64,000 nt of DNA from Mycolicibacterium sp. CBMA 234 (GCF_009729415.1 NZ_MPKW01000009.1:248001-312000), one strand, 5' to 3'; numbered from the stretch's first letter, positions 20,188 through 30,936 are shown. Notes: generated by a model not told the origin, from the sequence alone. Numbers and translations are program-made.

Positions 20188-21873
20188 ATGCCGCACGTCA
20201 TTACCCAGTCGTGCTGTAGCGATGGTTCATGCGTCTTCGCATGCCCGGTGAACTGTATTCACCCGTCCCCGGACGAGCCGGGTTTCGCTACCGCCGAAAT
20301 GCTGTTCATCGATCCCGCCGCCTGCGTGGACTGTGGTGCCTGCATCACGGCCTGCCCGGTCGGCGCGATCAAGCCCGACACGAAGCTGACTGAAGCGCAG
20401 CTGCCGTTCATCGAGCTCAACGCGTCCTTCTACCCGAAGTACGAGGGCAAGCTGCCGCCGACGTCCAAGCTGGCGCCGGTGCCGGACGCCCCGGCGGTCG
20501 ACCAGCGGCCGCACGGTCCGTTGCGGGTCGCCATCGTCGGCTCCGGGCCGGCCGCCATGTATGCCGCTGACGAGCTGTTGACCCAGCGCGGGGTCCGGGT
20601 CAACATCTTCGAGAAGCTGCCGACGCCCTATGGGCTGGTGCGCGCCGGGGTCGCCCCCGACCACCAGAGCACCAAGGGGGTGACGCGGTTGTTCGACCGG
20701 ATCACCCGGCGTCGTGGGCTCGACTTCTACCTCAACGTCGAGGTGGGACGGGACATCACGCACGCCGAGCTGCTGGAGCACCATCACGCCGTGCTGTATG
20801 CGGTGGGTGCGCCCAACGACAAGCGGCTCGACATCGAGGGCATGGACCTGCCCGGCACGGGCACCGCCACCGAGGTGGTGGCTTGGTACAACGGGCATCC
20901 CCAGTTCTCGCATCTGCCGGTCGATCTGAGCAGTGAGCGGGCCGTGATCATCGGTAACGGCAACGTCGCCTTCGACGTGGCCCGCATCCTGACTGCCGAC
21001 CCAGATGCGTTGGCGCGCACGGATATTTCCGACCACGCCCTGGCCGCGCTGCGCGACTCGAAGGTGCGCGAGGTCGTGGTCGTGGCCCGACGCGGCCCCG
21101 TCCATTCGGCGTTCACCCTGCCTGAGTTGATCGGCCTGACGGCGACGTGCGACGTCGTGCTCGACGCCGCCGACCACGAGTTGGTCCGGCAGGCTCTGAC
21201 GGAGTCGGACACTCCGCTGGACGCTCTGACGCGTCACAAGCTGGAGATCCTGACCAAGCTGGCCGACAGTTCCGCGCCGGCGACCCGGCCACGGATTCGC
21301 TTGGCTTACCAGCTGACCCCGGCCCGGTTGCTCGGCTCGGACAAGGTCACCGGCATCGAGTTCACCGTCACCGGCACCGACGAGGTCCGGCAGCTCGACG
21401 CCGGCCTGGTGCTGACGTCAATCGGCTACCACGGCAAGGCAATTCGCGACCTGCCGTTCGACGACGCAGCCGGTGTGGTGCCCAACGATGAGGGCCGGGT
21501 CGTCGATCCGGCCACCGGGAAGCCGGTGCGCGGCAGCTATGTTGCAGGTTGGATCAAGCGTGGTCCGACCGGCTTCATCGGCACCAACAAGTCGTGTGCG
21601 GCGCACACCGTCGACCGGCTGGTGGGCGACTACAACGCCAGCCGCCTCGGTGAGCCGGTCGCGAGAAACGGTGCGCTGCAACATGTTATCCGCTCACGTC
21701 GACCTGACGTGGTCGACATGGCGGGGTGGCGTGCCATCGACGCGGCCGAGATCGCCCGCGGCGGCGCTGACCGGCCTCGGGACAAGTTCATCGACGTGTC
21801 CGACATGCTGGCCGCTGCCGCCAACGGACCGAAGCCGACGCTGCGTCAGCGTCTGCTAGGCGCGTTCGGCTAG
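20188..21873 (+). CDS. fprB: ferredoxin/ferredoxin-NADP reductase fusion FprB
   Basis: A 561-residue fusion. Residues 1-90 form a bacterial ferredoxin with CSDGSCVFACPVNC and CVDCGACITACPVG cysteine motifs (7Fe or 8Fe type). From about residue 110 there is an adrenodoxin-reductase-like flavoprotein with the FAD motif VAIVGSGPAAMYAADELL, the NADP motif VIIGNGNVAFDVARIL and the C-terminal FAD-binding segment AGWIKRGPTGFIGTNKSCA. It transfers electrons from NADPH to iron-sulfur proteins. The neighbouring diiron oxygenase is a plausible recipient. Confidence 0.95.
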   Translation: MPHVITQSCCSDGSCVFACPVNCIHPSPDEPGFATAEMLFIDPAACVDCGACITACPVGAIKPDTKLTEAQLPFIELNASFYPKYEGKLPPTSKLAPVPDAPAVDQRPHGPLRVAIVGSGPAAMYAADELLTQRGVRVNIFEKLPTPYGLVRAGVAPDHQSTKGVTRLFDRITRRRGLDFYLNVEVGRDITHAELLEHHHAVLYAVGAPNDKRLDIEGMDLPGTGTATEVVAWYNGHPQFSHLPVDLSSERAVIIGNGNVAFDVARILTADPDALARTDISDHALAALRDSKVREVVVVARRGPVHSAFTLPELIGLTATCDVVLDAADHELVRQALTESDTPLDALTRHKLEILTKLADSSAPATRPRIRLAYQLTPARLLGSDKVTGIEFTVTGTDEVRQLDAGLVLTSIGYHGKAIRDLPFDDAAGVVPNDEGRVVDPATGKPVRGSYVAGWIKRGPTGFIGTNKSCAAHTVDRLVGDYNASRLGEPVARNGALQHVIRSRRPDVVDMAGWRAIDAAEIARGGADRPRDKFIDVSDMLAAAANGPKPTLRQRLLGAFG

Positions 21874-21891
21874 CGCTCTAGCGCCACATCC

Positions 21892-21931
21892 TTCTGGCAT
21901 GCGATATCACTGGCGATATCGCATGCCAGAA
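21892..21931. terminator. 17-base perfect hairpin between fprB and a convergent gene
   Basis: TTCTGGCATGCGATATC and its exact complement are separated by six bases. It lies between the 3' ends of fprB (plus) and the VOC gene (minus), where a shared bidirectional terminator is expected. There is no T run on either side, so termination would be U-independent. The arm also contains nested GCATGC and GATATC palindromes. Confidence 0.6.
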
Positions 21932-21969
21932 TTGGTTGTGCCGGAAGGAGATTCGGCCCCAGACGTCGG

Positions 21970-22419
21970 TTAGTCCTGCTGCGACATGGCCGCGGCGATC
22001 TCCTCGGGGCTCACCTCACGCACCGTCTGGGCCAGCGACCAGCGGTGCCCCCACGGGTCTTCCACCTGGCCGTAGCGGTCACCCCAGAACTGGTCGGCGA
22101 CAGGCATAGCCACGGTCGCGCCAGCGTCGAGCGCGCGCTGGAATGCCGCGTCAACGTCAGCGACCTGCAGGTGGATGGTCACCGGGGTGCCGCCCAGGGC
22201 CTTCGGCGTCGATGACTTGCCGCCGTTGTACTCCGGGAAATCATCGTTGAGGTACACGTTCGAGCCATTGATGGTGAGGGCGGCGTGCATCAGCTTGCCG
22301 TCCTGTCCGGGCATCCGGCCGAGCTCGGTAGCGCCAAAAGCCTTGACGTAGAAGTCGATTGCGGCCGCGCCGTCACCGACGACGAGGTGCGGGGCGAGGA
22401 AGGTTTGTGATTCGGTCAT
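21970..22419 (-). CDS. VOC-family (glyoxalase/PhnB-like) protein
   Basis: A 149-residue protein with the two beta-alpha-beta-beta-beta units of the vicinal oxygen chelate fold, close to the PhnB/YdcE-type subgroup: APHLVVGDGAAAIDFYVKAF in the first unit, VTIHLQVADVDAAFQRALDA in the second, and the closing WGDRYGQVEDPWGHRWSLA. The substrate is unknown. It is a single gene at the Rv0887c position. Confidence 0.88.
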   Translation of the reverse strand: MTESQTFLAPHLVVGDGAAAIDFYVKAFGATELGRMPGQDGKLMHAALTINGSNVYLNDDFPEYNGGKSSTPKALGGTPVTIHLQVADVDAAFQRALDAGATVAMPVADQFWGDRYGQVEDPWGHRWSLAQTVREVSPEEIAAAMSQQD

Positions 22420-22572
22420 GGCGGTCTCCTCTGAGTGGAACTACGCGGAATCGGGTCACTTTTTATGACCACTCGCCACGCTACTTCTCATCGGTGACAA
22501 AAAATTGAGCCCGAAATGGCGCGGGGCCATCCAGCAACCCCATCCAGCCGGGCAACCCCAGCGGATGCCGGC

Positions 22573-23715
22573 TCAGCTATGCGCGATGCTGTCCCAGCCC
22601 GCGACCGACTCGGCGCTACGCGGCTCGGGGCCAACATAAATTGCCGCCGGACGCACCAACTTGCCGAGGCGCTTCTGCTCCAGGATGTGCGCACACCAGC
22701 CCGCGGTGCGGCCGCAGGTGAACATGGCCGGCATCATCGCGCTCGGCACCTGCGCGAAGTCCAGGATCACCGCAGCCCAGAACTCGACGTTGGTCTCGAT
22801 GGCGCGGTCGGGCCGGCGTTCGCGCAGCTCAGCCAGGGCGGCCTGCTCCAGCGCGGCGGCGGCCTCGTACCGCGGGGCGTCGAGCCGCTTGGCGGTGGCG
22901 CGCAGCACGCGAGCGCGCGGGTCCTCGGCGCGGTACACGCGGTGCCCGAAGCCCATCAGCTTGTCCTTGCGGTCAAGGATGCCCTTCACGACGGCGCGGG
23001 CGTCGCCGGTCCGCTCGGTCTCCTCGATCATCGGCAGCACGCGCGCGGGGGCGCCGCCGTGCAGCGGTCCACTCATTGCCCCGATGGCCCCGGAGATCGC
23101 TGCGGGCACGTCAGCCCCGGTCGACGCGATCACGCGCGCGGTGAAGGTGGACGCGTTCATGCCGTGCTCGGCGGCACTGACCCAGTAGGCGTCGATGGCC
23201 TCGATGTGCCGGGGGTCCGGCTCGCCCTGCCAACGGGTCATGAAACGTGCTGTCACAGTGGAGCATTCGTCGACGATCCGCTGCGGCACGGCGGGCCGGT
23301 AAATGCCGCGAGCCGACTGCGCGACGAACGACAGCGCGGTCACCGACGTCTGGGCCAGCTGGTTGCGGGCGGTGTCGTCGTCGATATCGAGCAGTGGCAG
23401 GAAACCCCACATCGGGGCCAGCGTGGGCAGTGCGGCCTGGACGTCGACCCGGACGTCGCCGGAGTGCACGTGCAGCGGGAACGGCTCGGCGGGCGGCAGG
23501 CCCCGGCCGAACTTGCCGTCGACCAGCAGGGCCCAGACGTCACCGAACGTGACGCGGTGCGAAACCAGGTCTTCGATGTCGACGCCGCGGTAGCGCAGCG
23601 CGCCGCCATCCTTGTCCGGCTCGGCGATCTCGGTGGTGAAGGCGACGACGCCTTCCAGGCCGGCGACGAAGTTCTCGGGGATCTGCGGCGTCGACACTGA
23701 CTTAGCCTCGGTCAT
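22573..23715 (-). CDS. citA: citrate synthase 2 CitA
   Basis: A 380-residue citrate synthase of the shorter second mycobacterial type. Catalytic elements are [17 protein letters not shown] (first His), [17 protein letters not shown] (second His) and the C-terminal Asp segment [18 protein letters not shown]. It condenses acetyl-CoA and oxaloacetate. The main enzyme GltA2 is encoded separately at 25837, so this is the accessory isoenzyme. ATG 23715 begins [20 protein letters not shown]. Confidence 0.94.
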   Translation of the reverse strand: MTEAKSVSTPQIPENFVAGLEGVVAFTTEIAEPDKDGGALRYRGVDIEDLVSHRVTFGDVWALLVDGKFGRGLPPAEPFPLHVHSGDVRVDVQAALPTLAPMWGFLPLLDIDDDTARNQLAQTSVTALSFVAQSARGIYRPAVPQRIVDECSTVTARFMTRWQGEPDPRHIEAIDAYWVSAAEHGMNASTFTARVIASTGADVPAAISGAIGAMSGPLHGGAPARVLPMIEETERTGDARAVVKGILDRKDKLMGFGHRVYRAEDPRARVLRATAKRLDAPRYEAAAALEQAALAELRERRPDRAIETNVEFWAAVILDFAQVPSAMMPAMFTCGRTAGWCAHILEQKRLGKLVRPAAIYVGPEPRSAESVAGWDSIAHS

Positions 23716-23786
23716 GCCGAAATTGTTCCACTACCGCACCAGCGTGGTGCTACCGGCCGGTAACCAACGGCGTACCGTCACCGATC

Positions 23787-24449
23787 ATGGCGTCTGACCA
23801 CGGTGATCATCTGGCCCGGATGCGGGCGGAGTACGGCTCGGTCGAGAGGGACGGCAGCGTCGACCTGGACGTCGACTGGCTGGACCGCGGCTGGTTGGAG
23901 TTGTTCCGGGATTGGCTGGCGGACGCCGTGCAGGCGGGGGTGCCCGAACCCAACGCCATGGTGCTGGGCACCGTCGACGCTGCGGGCCGGCCGGTCACCC
24001 GCTCGGTTTTGTGCAAGTCCGTCGACGAAGCCGGGGTCGCCTTCTACACCAACTACGACTCCGCCAAGGGCGATCAACTGGCCGCGGTGCCCTACGCATC
24101 GATCACTTTCCCCTGGTACCAACTGGGCCGTCAGATCCACGTGCGCGGCGCGGTCACCAAGGTCGATGAGCAGGCGACGGTCGAGTACTGGTCGAAGCGG
24201 CCGCGCGGTTCACAACTGGGAGCGTGGGCGTCGCACCAGTCAAAATCGATTGCCTCGCGGGCGGCGCTGCTGGAACAGTTGCGTGATGTGACGCAGCGAT
24301 TCGCCGATCTCCCGCAAGTGCCGGTGCCGCCGAACTGGGGTGGCTATCTCATTGCTCCGGAGGAGATCGAGTTCTGGCAGGGCCGGGAGAACCGGGTGCA
24401 CAACCGGATTCGCATCGCCGGCGGGCATATCGAACGGCTCCAGCCCTGA
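23787..24449 (+). CDS. pdxH: pyridoxine/pyridoxamine 5'-phosphate oxidase PdxH
   Basis: A 220-residue FMN oxidase that makes pyridoxal 5'-phosphate. Typical segments are [40 protein letters not shown], the [13 protein letters not shown] segment ([14 protein letters not shown]) and the C-terminal [15 protein letters not shown]. It lies head-to-head with citA (71 bases between starts). The stop region may overlap the start of the next gene. Confidence 0.94.
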   Translation: MASDHGDHLARMRAEYGSVERDGSVDLDVDWLDRGWLELFRDWLADAVQAGVPEPNAMVLGTVDAAGRPVTRSVLCKSVDEAGVAFYTNYDSAKGDQLAAVPYASITFPWYQLGRQIHVRGAVTKVDEQATVEYWSKRPRGSQLGAWASHQSKSIASRAALLEQLRDVTQRFADLPQVPVPPNWGGYLIAPEEIEFWQGRENRVHNRIRIAGGHIERLQP

Positions 24450-24454
24450 GAAGT

Positions 24455-25717
24455 CTGATCGCCGACATCACACCGCTGCGCAACCCGGATTACCGCCGGC
24501 TCTGGGGTTCCAGCGTCGTCACGGTGATCGGGGCAAACCTGACCATCTTCGCGGTGCCGGTGCAGCTCTACGCGCTGACGCAGAACTCCGCGTACGTCGG
24601 GCTGGCGGGCGTGTTCAGCGTCGTCCCCCTGATCGTGTTCGGGCTGTGGGGCGGCGCCTGGGCGGACGCGATGGACCGTCGGCGACTGCTGATCATCGCC
24701 TCGTGCGGGCTCGCGGTGGCGTCGGTGCTGCTCTGGGTGCAGGCCGCGGCCGGCTGTAACAACGTCTGGCTGGTGTTGTGCCTGCTGTCGGTGCAGCAGG
24801 CGTTTTACGCGATCAATTCGCCGACCCGCTCGGCCGCCATCCCGCGGATGCTGCCCGCCGACCAGCTGCCGGCCGCCAATTCACTGAATATGACGGTCTT
24901 CCAAGCCGGCGCGATCATCGGCCCGTTGCTGGCTGGCGTGATGCTGCGGTGGGTGGACCTGTCGACGCTGTACTTCATCGACGCCATCACCACGATCGCG
25001 CCGATCTGGGCCACGTTCCGGCTCACGCCGATGCCGCCCGAGCCGACTGCCGACGGCGGCACCTCGCGTTGGGGCTTCGGCGCGGTGCTCGACGGCTTCC
25101 GCTACCTCTCGGGCAACCGGGTGGTGTTGATGTCATTTGTCGTCGACCTGATCGCGATGATCCTCGGCATGCCGCGCGCGCTGTTCCCGCAGCTGGCGCA
25201 CGAGAATTTCGGCGGCCCGGTCGCCGGCGGTACCGCGATGGCGCTGCTGTCGGCGGCGATGGCCGTGGGCGCGGTCGCCGGCGGGGTGTTCTCTGGATGG
25301 CTGCCGCGGGTGCGTAGGCAGGGGCTCGCGGTCGTCGTGGCGATCGTGGTGTGGGGTGCGGCCATGGCGGGTTTCGGGTTGGCGGTCGGGCGGGGCACGG
25401 GCCGGCTCGACGGCTTCCTCTGGATCGCCTTGGTGCTGCTGGCCGTCGGCGGCGCCGCCGACATGGTCTCGGCGGTGTTCCGGAGCACGATCCTGCAGGA
25501 GGCGGCTTCCGACGAGCTGCGCGGCCGGTTGCAGGGGGTCTTTACCGTCGTGGTCGCGGGCGGACCGCGAGTTGCTGACGCGCTTCATGGCGCGGCGGCC
25601 GCAGCGGTGGGCACGACGGTGGCGGCGACGGGCGGCGGCATCCTGGTGGTGGTTGGCGTCGTCGTCTCGGTCTTGTTGGTGCCGGCGTTCGTTCGGTATC
25701 AGGTGGTGCGCACCTGA
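24455..25717 (+). CDS. MFS transporter (EntS-like), non-canonical start
   Basis: A 12-segment major facilitator of the MFS_3 (enterobactin exporter-like) type, about 420 residues. The first ATG, GTG or TTG in frame is GTG 24524, but it would cut off the characteristic cytoplasmic start PLRNPDYRRLWGSSVVTVIG, which is encoded in frame just upstream. The only start-like codons there are CTG at 24455 and CTG at 24446 (overlapping the pdxH stop), so CTG 24455 is listed provisionally. The loop 2-3 motif GGAWADAMDRRRLL is present. The substrate is unknown. Confidence 0.75.
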   Translation: MIADITPLRNPDYRRLWGSSVVTVIGANLTIFAVPVQLYALTQNSAYVGLAGVFSVVPLIVFGLWGGAWADAMDRRRLLIIASCGLAVASVLLWVQAAAGCNNVWLVLCLLSVQQAFYAINSPTRSAAIPRMLPADQLPAANSLNMTVFQAGAIIGPLLAGVMLRWVDLSTLYFIDAITTIAPIWATFRLTPMPPEPTADGGTSRWGFGAVLDGFRYLSGNRVVLMSFVVDLIAMILGMPRALFPQLAHENFGGPVAGGTAMALLSAAMAVGAVAGGVFSGWLPRVRRQGLAVVVAIVVWGAAMAGFGLAVGRGTGRLDGFLWIALVLLAVGGAADMVSAVFRSTILQEAASDELRGRLQGVFTVVVAGGPRVADALHGAAAAAVGTTVAATGGGILVVVGVVVSVLLVPAFVRYQVVRT

Positions 25718-25836
25718 GGCTTTGTGACGGGGTTATCACGACCCGATCAAGCACATAGTTCTCTTAACGACTACCGTCTAGTCCCGGACGTTTCACCTGT
25801 CGACGCTGCAAAGTCGGCACCGCAAAAGGGGTTCAA

Positions 25837-27132
<1,296 letters not shown>

Positions 27133-27147
27133 AACCATCACAGACAC

Positions 27148-27187
27148 GGCCCCTTGCGCAGCTTTCGCGCGAGGGGCTGTTCTCTTT
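27148..27187 (+). terminator. intrinsic terminator of gltA2
   Basis: GGCCCCTTGCGC pairs with GCGCGAGGGGCT across a seven-base loop and is followed by the T-rich GTTCTCTTT. It lies about 17 bases after the gltA2 stop. Confidence 0.75.
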
Positions 27188-27254
27188 CCCGCGAGCGTGC
27201 GTGTCTGTCCGCGACCCGCCGCTCGAAGTGCGTAATTTGCGCACGCTCGTGCGC
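27188..27254. repeat. palindromic intergenic repeat, family 1, copy F (divergent)
   Basis: It starts CCCGCGAGCGTGCGTG and ends GCGCACGCTCGTGCG, so the outer ends form a good inverted repeat (GAGCGTGCG / CGCACGCTC). The interior differs from copies A-E. The rest of the 209-base gap to the next gene contains only its promoter region. Confidence 0.55.
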
Positions 27255-27341
27255 GACGAGCGCCCCCTGCCTGCGCACAGTCGCCAATGTCACTCCAGGC
27301 CGAAGTTGCCTTTTCAACGGTTGTAGTTCCACAATCATTGT

Positions 27342-28793
27342 GTGAATACAACTATCGGCGCGCTCGACTCGCGGCGCAAGATGATCATCCTGATCTCCTG
27401 CTGCCTGAGTCTGCTGATCGTGTCGATGGACGCCACCATCGTGAACGTCGCAATCCCGTCGATCCGTGCCGACTTCGGTGCGTCAGGCGCTCAAATGCAG
27501 TGGGTGGTCGACGTCTACACGCTGGTGTTGGCTTCGCTGCTGATGCTCTCGGGCGCGACCGGCGACCGGTTCGGCCGGCGGCGGGTGTTCCAGATCGGCT
27601 TGACGATCTTCGCGATCGGTTCACTGTTGTGCAGTCTGGCGCCGACCGCTGACACCTTGATCGGTGCCCGTCTGGTCCAGGGCATCGGCGGGTCGATGAT
27701 GAATCCCGTTGCGCTGTCGATCATTTCCCAGGTTTTCACCGGCAAGGTGGAGCGGGCGCGGGCGCTCGGTCTGTGGGGCGCGGTGGTCGGTATCTCGATG
27801 GCGCTGGGCCCGACGGTCGGCGGACTGCTGATCCAGACTGTCGGTTGGCGTGCGGTGTTCTGGATCAACCTGCCGATCTGTCTGGCGGCCATCGTGCTGA
27901 CTGCCATCTTCGTCCCGGAGAGCAAGTCCGGCACCATGCGCGACGTCGATCCGGTTGGACAGGGCCTCGGCGTGCTGTTCCTGTTCAGCCTGGTGTTTAC
28001 CCTGATCGAAGGGCCGGGCATGGGCTGGACCAGTCCCTGGACCGTGGCCATCGCGGTGCTGGCGGTGGTCGCGCTCGTTGCCTTCCTGCGCTACGAGGGG
28101 CGGCGCCACGACCCCTTCATCGACCTACGTTTCTTCCGCAGCATCCCGTTCGCCTCGGCCACGGTGACGGCGGTCCTCGCGTTCACCGCCTGGGGCGCAT
28201 TCCTGTTCATGATGTCGTTCTACCTGCAGAACGCGCGGCACTACACGGCCATCCACACCGGACTGATCTACCTACCGATAGCTGTTGGTGCACTGGTCTT
28301 TTCGCCGCTTTCCGGACGCATCGTCGGGCGCTACGGCGCCCGTCCGTCGCTGCTGACGGCCGGTGTGTTGACGGCGATAGCCTCACTCCTGTTGACGACG
28401 CTGACCGCCACCACCCCGATGTGGCATGTCTTGCTGATCTTCACGGTGTTCGGCATCGGGTTCGCCATGGTCAATGCGCCGATCACCAACGCGGCGGTCA
28501 GCGGTATGCCGCTGGACCGGGCCGGCGCGGCCTCCGCGGTGACCTCGACGAGTAGGCAGGTCGGCGTGAGTATCGGTGTGGCACTGTGCGGTTCGATTGC
28601 CGGCCCGGCGCTGTCGGGTGCCGCGGATTTCGGCACGCAGACCCGGCCGCTGTGGTGGATGTGCGTCGGCGTGGGGTTGGCGATCATCGTGCTCGGCGTC
28701 GTCTCGACCTCGCAGCGGGCCCTGCGTTCCGCTGAGCGGCTGGCTCCGCTGATCGAAGGTGTGCCCGCACCGGAGCCGGCCCGTGTCCACTGA
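27342..28793 (+). CDS. DHA2-family 14-TMS drug efflux transporter
   Basis: A 483-residue MFS antiporter of the EmrB/QacA group. Motif A is present in GATGDRFGRRRVFQIGL, motif C-type sequence occurs in the fifth segment (GAVVGISMALGPTVGGLLI), and the first segment has the DHA2 motif D1-like LIVSMDATIVNVAIPSI. Substrates are probably hydrophobic drugs or dyes (inference). Its 3' end overlaps the MarR gene by 11 bases, so the regulator is probably co-transcribed and may repress the pair. Confidence 0.92.
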   Translation: MNTTIGALDSRRKMIILISCCLSLLIVSMDATIVNVAIPSIRADFGASGAQMQWVVDVYTLVLASLLMLSGATGDRFGRRRVFQIGLTIFAIGSLLCSLAPTADTLIGARLVQGIGGSMMNPVALSIISQVFTGKVERARALGLWGAVVGISMALGPTVGGLLIQTVGWRAVFWINLPICLAAIVLTAIFVPESKSGTMRDVDPVGQGLGVLFLFSLVFTLIEGPGMGWTSPWTVAIAVLAVVALVAFLRYEGRRHDPFIDLRFFRSIPFASATVTAVLAFTAWGAFLFMMSFYLQNARHYTAIHTGLIYLPIAVGALVFSPLSGRIVGRYGARPSLLTAGVLTAIASLLLTTLTATTPMWHVLLIFTVFGIGFAMVNAPITNAAVSGMPLDRAGAASAVTSTSRQVGVSIGVALCGSIAGPALSGAADFGTQTRPLWWMCVGVGLAIIVLGVVSTSQRALRSAERLAPLIEGVPAPEPARVH

Positions 28794-29202
28794 TTCGTTG
28801 GCCGACGAGGTCTGGCAGACCATGGCCGCGGTCGTGGTCGAGAACCGCGACAGCTGGAAGCGCGCAGTGGTCGAACAGTCGGGGCTGCCGTTCAGCCGCG
28901 CCCGGATTCTGCGCCGACTCGAGGCCAAGGCCATGACGGCCAAGCAACTCGCCGAAGCGACCGCGATGGACGCCCCGGCCGCCACCGTCGCCATCAACGA
29001 CCTCGAAGAGCGCGGATTGGTTGTGCGCCAGCCGGATCCGGGCAATCGGCGGTGCAAACTGGTGTCGCTCACAGAATCCGGGACCGACCTGATGCGCAGC
29101 ATCCGGCAGATCGATGACCCAGCGCCGTCGGTCTTCGAGACGTTGGACGCCGCCGAGCTGACCACGCTCCTGGACCTGCTGGGCCGCTTGCGTCGCCATT
29201 AG
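28783..29202 (+). CDS. MarR-family regulator coupled to the efflux pump
   Basis: A 139-residue winged-helix protein. The HTH is MTAKQLAEATAMDAPAATVA and the wing VRQPDPGNRRCKLVSLTESG. GTG 28783 (STDSLADEVWQ) was chosen because it gives the normal N-terminal helix and an 11-base overlap with the pump gene. Its likely role is ligand-responsive repression of the efflux operon. Confidence 0.88.
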   Translation: MSTDSLADEVWQTMAAVVVENRDSWKRAVVEQSGLPFSRARILRRLEAKAMTAKQLAEATAMDAPAATVAINDLEERGLVVRQPDPGNRRCKLVSLTESGTDLMRSIRQIDDPAPSVFETLDAAELTTLLDLLGRLRRH

Positions 29203-29252
29203 GCATACGGTTCCTGTCCGCCCGCCATGGCCGCCCGGCTAAGTTGGTGTCC

Positions 29253-29618
29253 GTGGCTAACACCAAACCTGAGATCGAATTCCCGGACGGCCCGGCACCT
29301 GACACTCTGGTGATCGAGGACGTCATCGTTGGTGACGGTGCCGAGGCTGTGCCCGGCGGCAACGTCACGGTGCATTACCTCGGCGTCGAGTACGACACCG
29401 GTGAGGAGTTCGACAGCTCCTGGAAACGGGGCGAGACCATCGAATTCCCCCTGCGCGGCCTGATCCAGGGCTGGCAGGACGGCATTCCGGGCATGCGCGT
29501 AGGTGGCCGGCGCAAGCTGACCATCCCGCCCGCGCAGGCGTATGGCCCGGCTGGTGGCGGACATCGGCTGTCCGGCAAGACGCTGATCTTCGTCATCGAT
29601 CTGCTCGGCGTTCGCTGA
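29253..29618 (+). CDS. FKBP-type peptidyl-prolyl cis-trans isomerase
   Basis: A 121-residue single-domain FKBP, probably cytoplasmic because no signal peptide is seen. The active-site motifs are VTVHYLGVEYDTGEEFDSSW, IEFPLRGLIQGWQDGIPGM (Val/Ile-Trp pocket) and the flap AYGPAGGGHRLSGKTLIFVI. GTG 29253 begins ANTKPEIEFPDGPAP, which fits the family. A GTG three codons upstream is possible. Confidence 0.92.
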   Translation: MANTKPEIEFPDGPAPDTLVIEDVIVGDGAEAVPGGNVTVHYLGVEYDTGEEFDSSWKRGETIEFPLRGLIQGWQDGIPGMRVGGRRKLTIPPAQAYGPAGGGHRLSGKTLIFVIDLLGVR

Positions 29619-29732
29619 CCTGGATTGACTTTCTTTCGGGCTTAGGGCCCGGCGGCTGTGGCGTGTCATGACGGCAACGTGCTGTCCCCACAGCTGCCGG
29701 CCCTAGGCTCGAAGTGTTTTAGGGAGGGTTAC

Positions 29733-30746
29733 ATGCCGGACTCAGCTGACGTCACGGGGCGGTTCGGCGTCGTCCGACGGCTGGGTATGCGCCGCGGGTT
29801 GGCTGTGCTGGCTGTCGTGGTGGCCGTCGTCGCGGCGATCTGCTGGACCGTTTTCGGCACATCCGATCAACACCAGAACGCGGCGACGACGTCGGGGTCC
29901 GCGGCCGGGCCGACGCCCGCGCAGACCGTCGGCCTGGACATGACCGCGGCGCCGCTGGCACTGACGCGCGACGGCAACACCGTCACCATCTCGGGCAGCG
30001 TGCCGGACTCGCGGTCGAAGTCCCAGCTGGTCGCCGCTGTGAAGGCACAGTGGTTGAACGCCACCGTCAACGACACCACGAGCGTCGTCGACGGCGCCGG
30101 CACGCCCGATCTTTCCGGTGTCGGCAATATGCTGACCACCGCCGACTCCATCCCCGATTTCGGTTTCTCGATGGACGGCAACACCATCACCTTGATGGGG
30201 ACCGCGCCCAACCTCGACGTCGCTTCCGAGGTGCAGAGTGCTGCGGCCCTGGCATTCCCGAGTGTGAAGCTGGCCAACAACATTCAGATTCCCGCGCCGG
30301 GCGGCCCGGTGTCGCCGCCGGCTCAGGCGTCACCGTCAGGGTCTGCGCCGGCCCCAGCCCCTGCGCCTGCTCCGCCCGCCGGCCCCTGCGCGTCGGTGCA
30401 GGCGGACGTCACGGCGATGCTGCACACCCCGATCACCTTCATCACCGGTGGTTCGCAAATGACGTCCGACTCCCGCCGACTGGTGGTTCAGATCGCCGAC
30501 AAGATCAAGGGCTGCCCGAACGGCGCCGTCACCGTCGTGGGTTACACCGACAACGAGGGCAGTGATGCGGTCAATCTCAAGCTGAGCGATACCCGCGCCA
30601 AAGCCGTTGCAGCCGCGCTGGTTTCGAATGGGGTGCTGGCGTCGAAGGTGACCGCTCGCGGCGCCGGCTCCGCCAATCCGATCGCCGACAACAGCACCGA
30701 AGACGGGCGGGCGAAGAACCGCCGGGTAGAGATCGCGGTCGGCTGA
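29733..30746 (+). CDS. arfA: OmpA-family protein ArfA (OmpATb)
   Basis: A 337-residue membrane-anchored protein. There is one hydrophobic segment at about residues 22-42 (LAVLAVVVAVVAAICWTVFG), then two BON-like units (about 70-185, TRDGNTVTISGSVPDSRSKS and MDGNTITLMGTAPNLDVASE), a Pro/Ala linker, and a C-terminal OmpA peptidoglycan-binding domain (about 220-337, VTVVGYTDNEGSDAVNLKLS and the final GRAKNRRVEIAV). ATG 29733 has AGGGAGGG upstream. The M. tuberculosis protein aids growth at acid pH through ammonia secretion together with ArfB and ArfC, neither of which is present here. Confidence 0.93.
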   Translation: MPDSADVTGRFGVVRRLGMRRGLAVLAVVVAVVAAICWTVFGTSDQHQNAATTSGSAAGPTPAQTVGLDMTAAPLALTRDGNTVTISGSVPDSRSKSQLVAAVKAQWLNATVNDTTSVVDGAGTPDLSGVGNMLTTADSIPDFGFSMDGNTITLMGTAPNLDVASEVQSAAALAFPSVKLANNIQIPAPGGPVSPPAQASPSGSAPAPAPAPAPPAGPCASVQADVTAMLHTPITFITGGSQMTSDSRRLVVQIADKIKGCPNGAVTVVGYTDNEGSDAVNLKLSDTRAKAVAAALVSNGVLASKVTARGAGSANPIADNSTEDGRAKNRRVEIAVG

Positions 30747-30790
30747 GCGACCGGTTATTTTCAGCTGGGCGCGCCCTCGCGACAGCCCGT

Positions 30791-30850
30791 GTCACGAGCG
30801 TGCGAGTAGATCGCACATTTTCGAAAATTCGCGATCTGGCCGCACATTGG
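30791..30850. repeat. palindromic intergenic repeat, family 1, copy C
   Basis: It begins GTCACGAGCGTGCGAG and ends GGCCGCACATTGG. The interior TCGCACATTTTCGAAAATTC-type section is a strong internal palindrome (TTTTCGAAAA). It lies in the arfA-prrB gap. Confidence 0.7.
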
Positions 30851-30871
30851 TGGTGGCTTCTATCGGCCTGA

Positions 30872-30936
30872 TGTCACGAGCGTGCAAAGAGGTCGCGATT
30901 TGGGCGAAATTCGCAATCTCCGTGCACATTCGCGGC
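30872..30936. repeat. palindromic intergenic repeat, family 1, copy D
   Basis: It begins TGTCACGAGCGTGC and ends GTGCACATTCGCGGCGC, abutting the prrB stop codon. It is in tandem with copy C and in the same orientation. C and D fill the space where arfB and arfC lie in M. tuberculosis. Confidence 0.7.

Noticed and set aside
20227..21237. Minus-strand open frame of 336 codons opposite fprB
   Set aside because: Antisense shadow of a gene with firm ferredoxin and flavoprotein motifs.
25725..25742. GTGACGGGGTTATCAC upstream of gltA2 as a CRP site
   Set aside because: GTGA and TCAC are separated by eight bases rather than six, which does not fit the CRP consensus.
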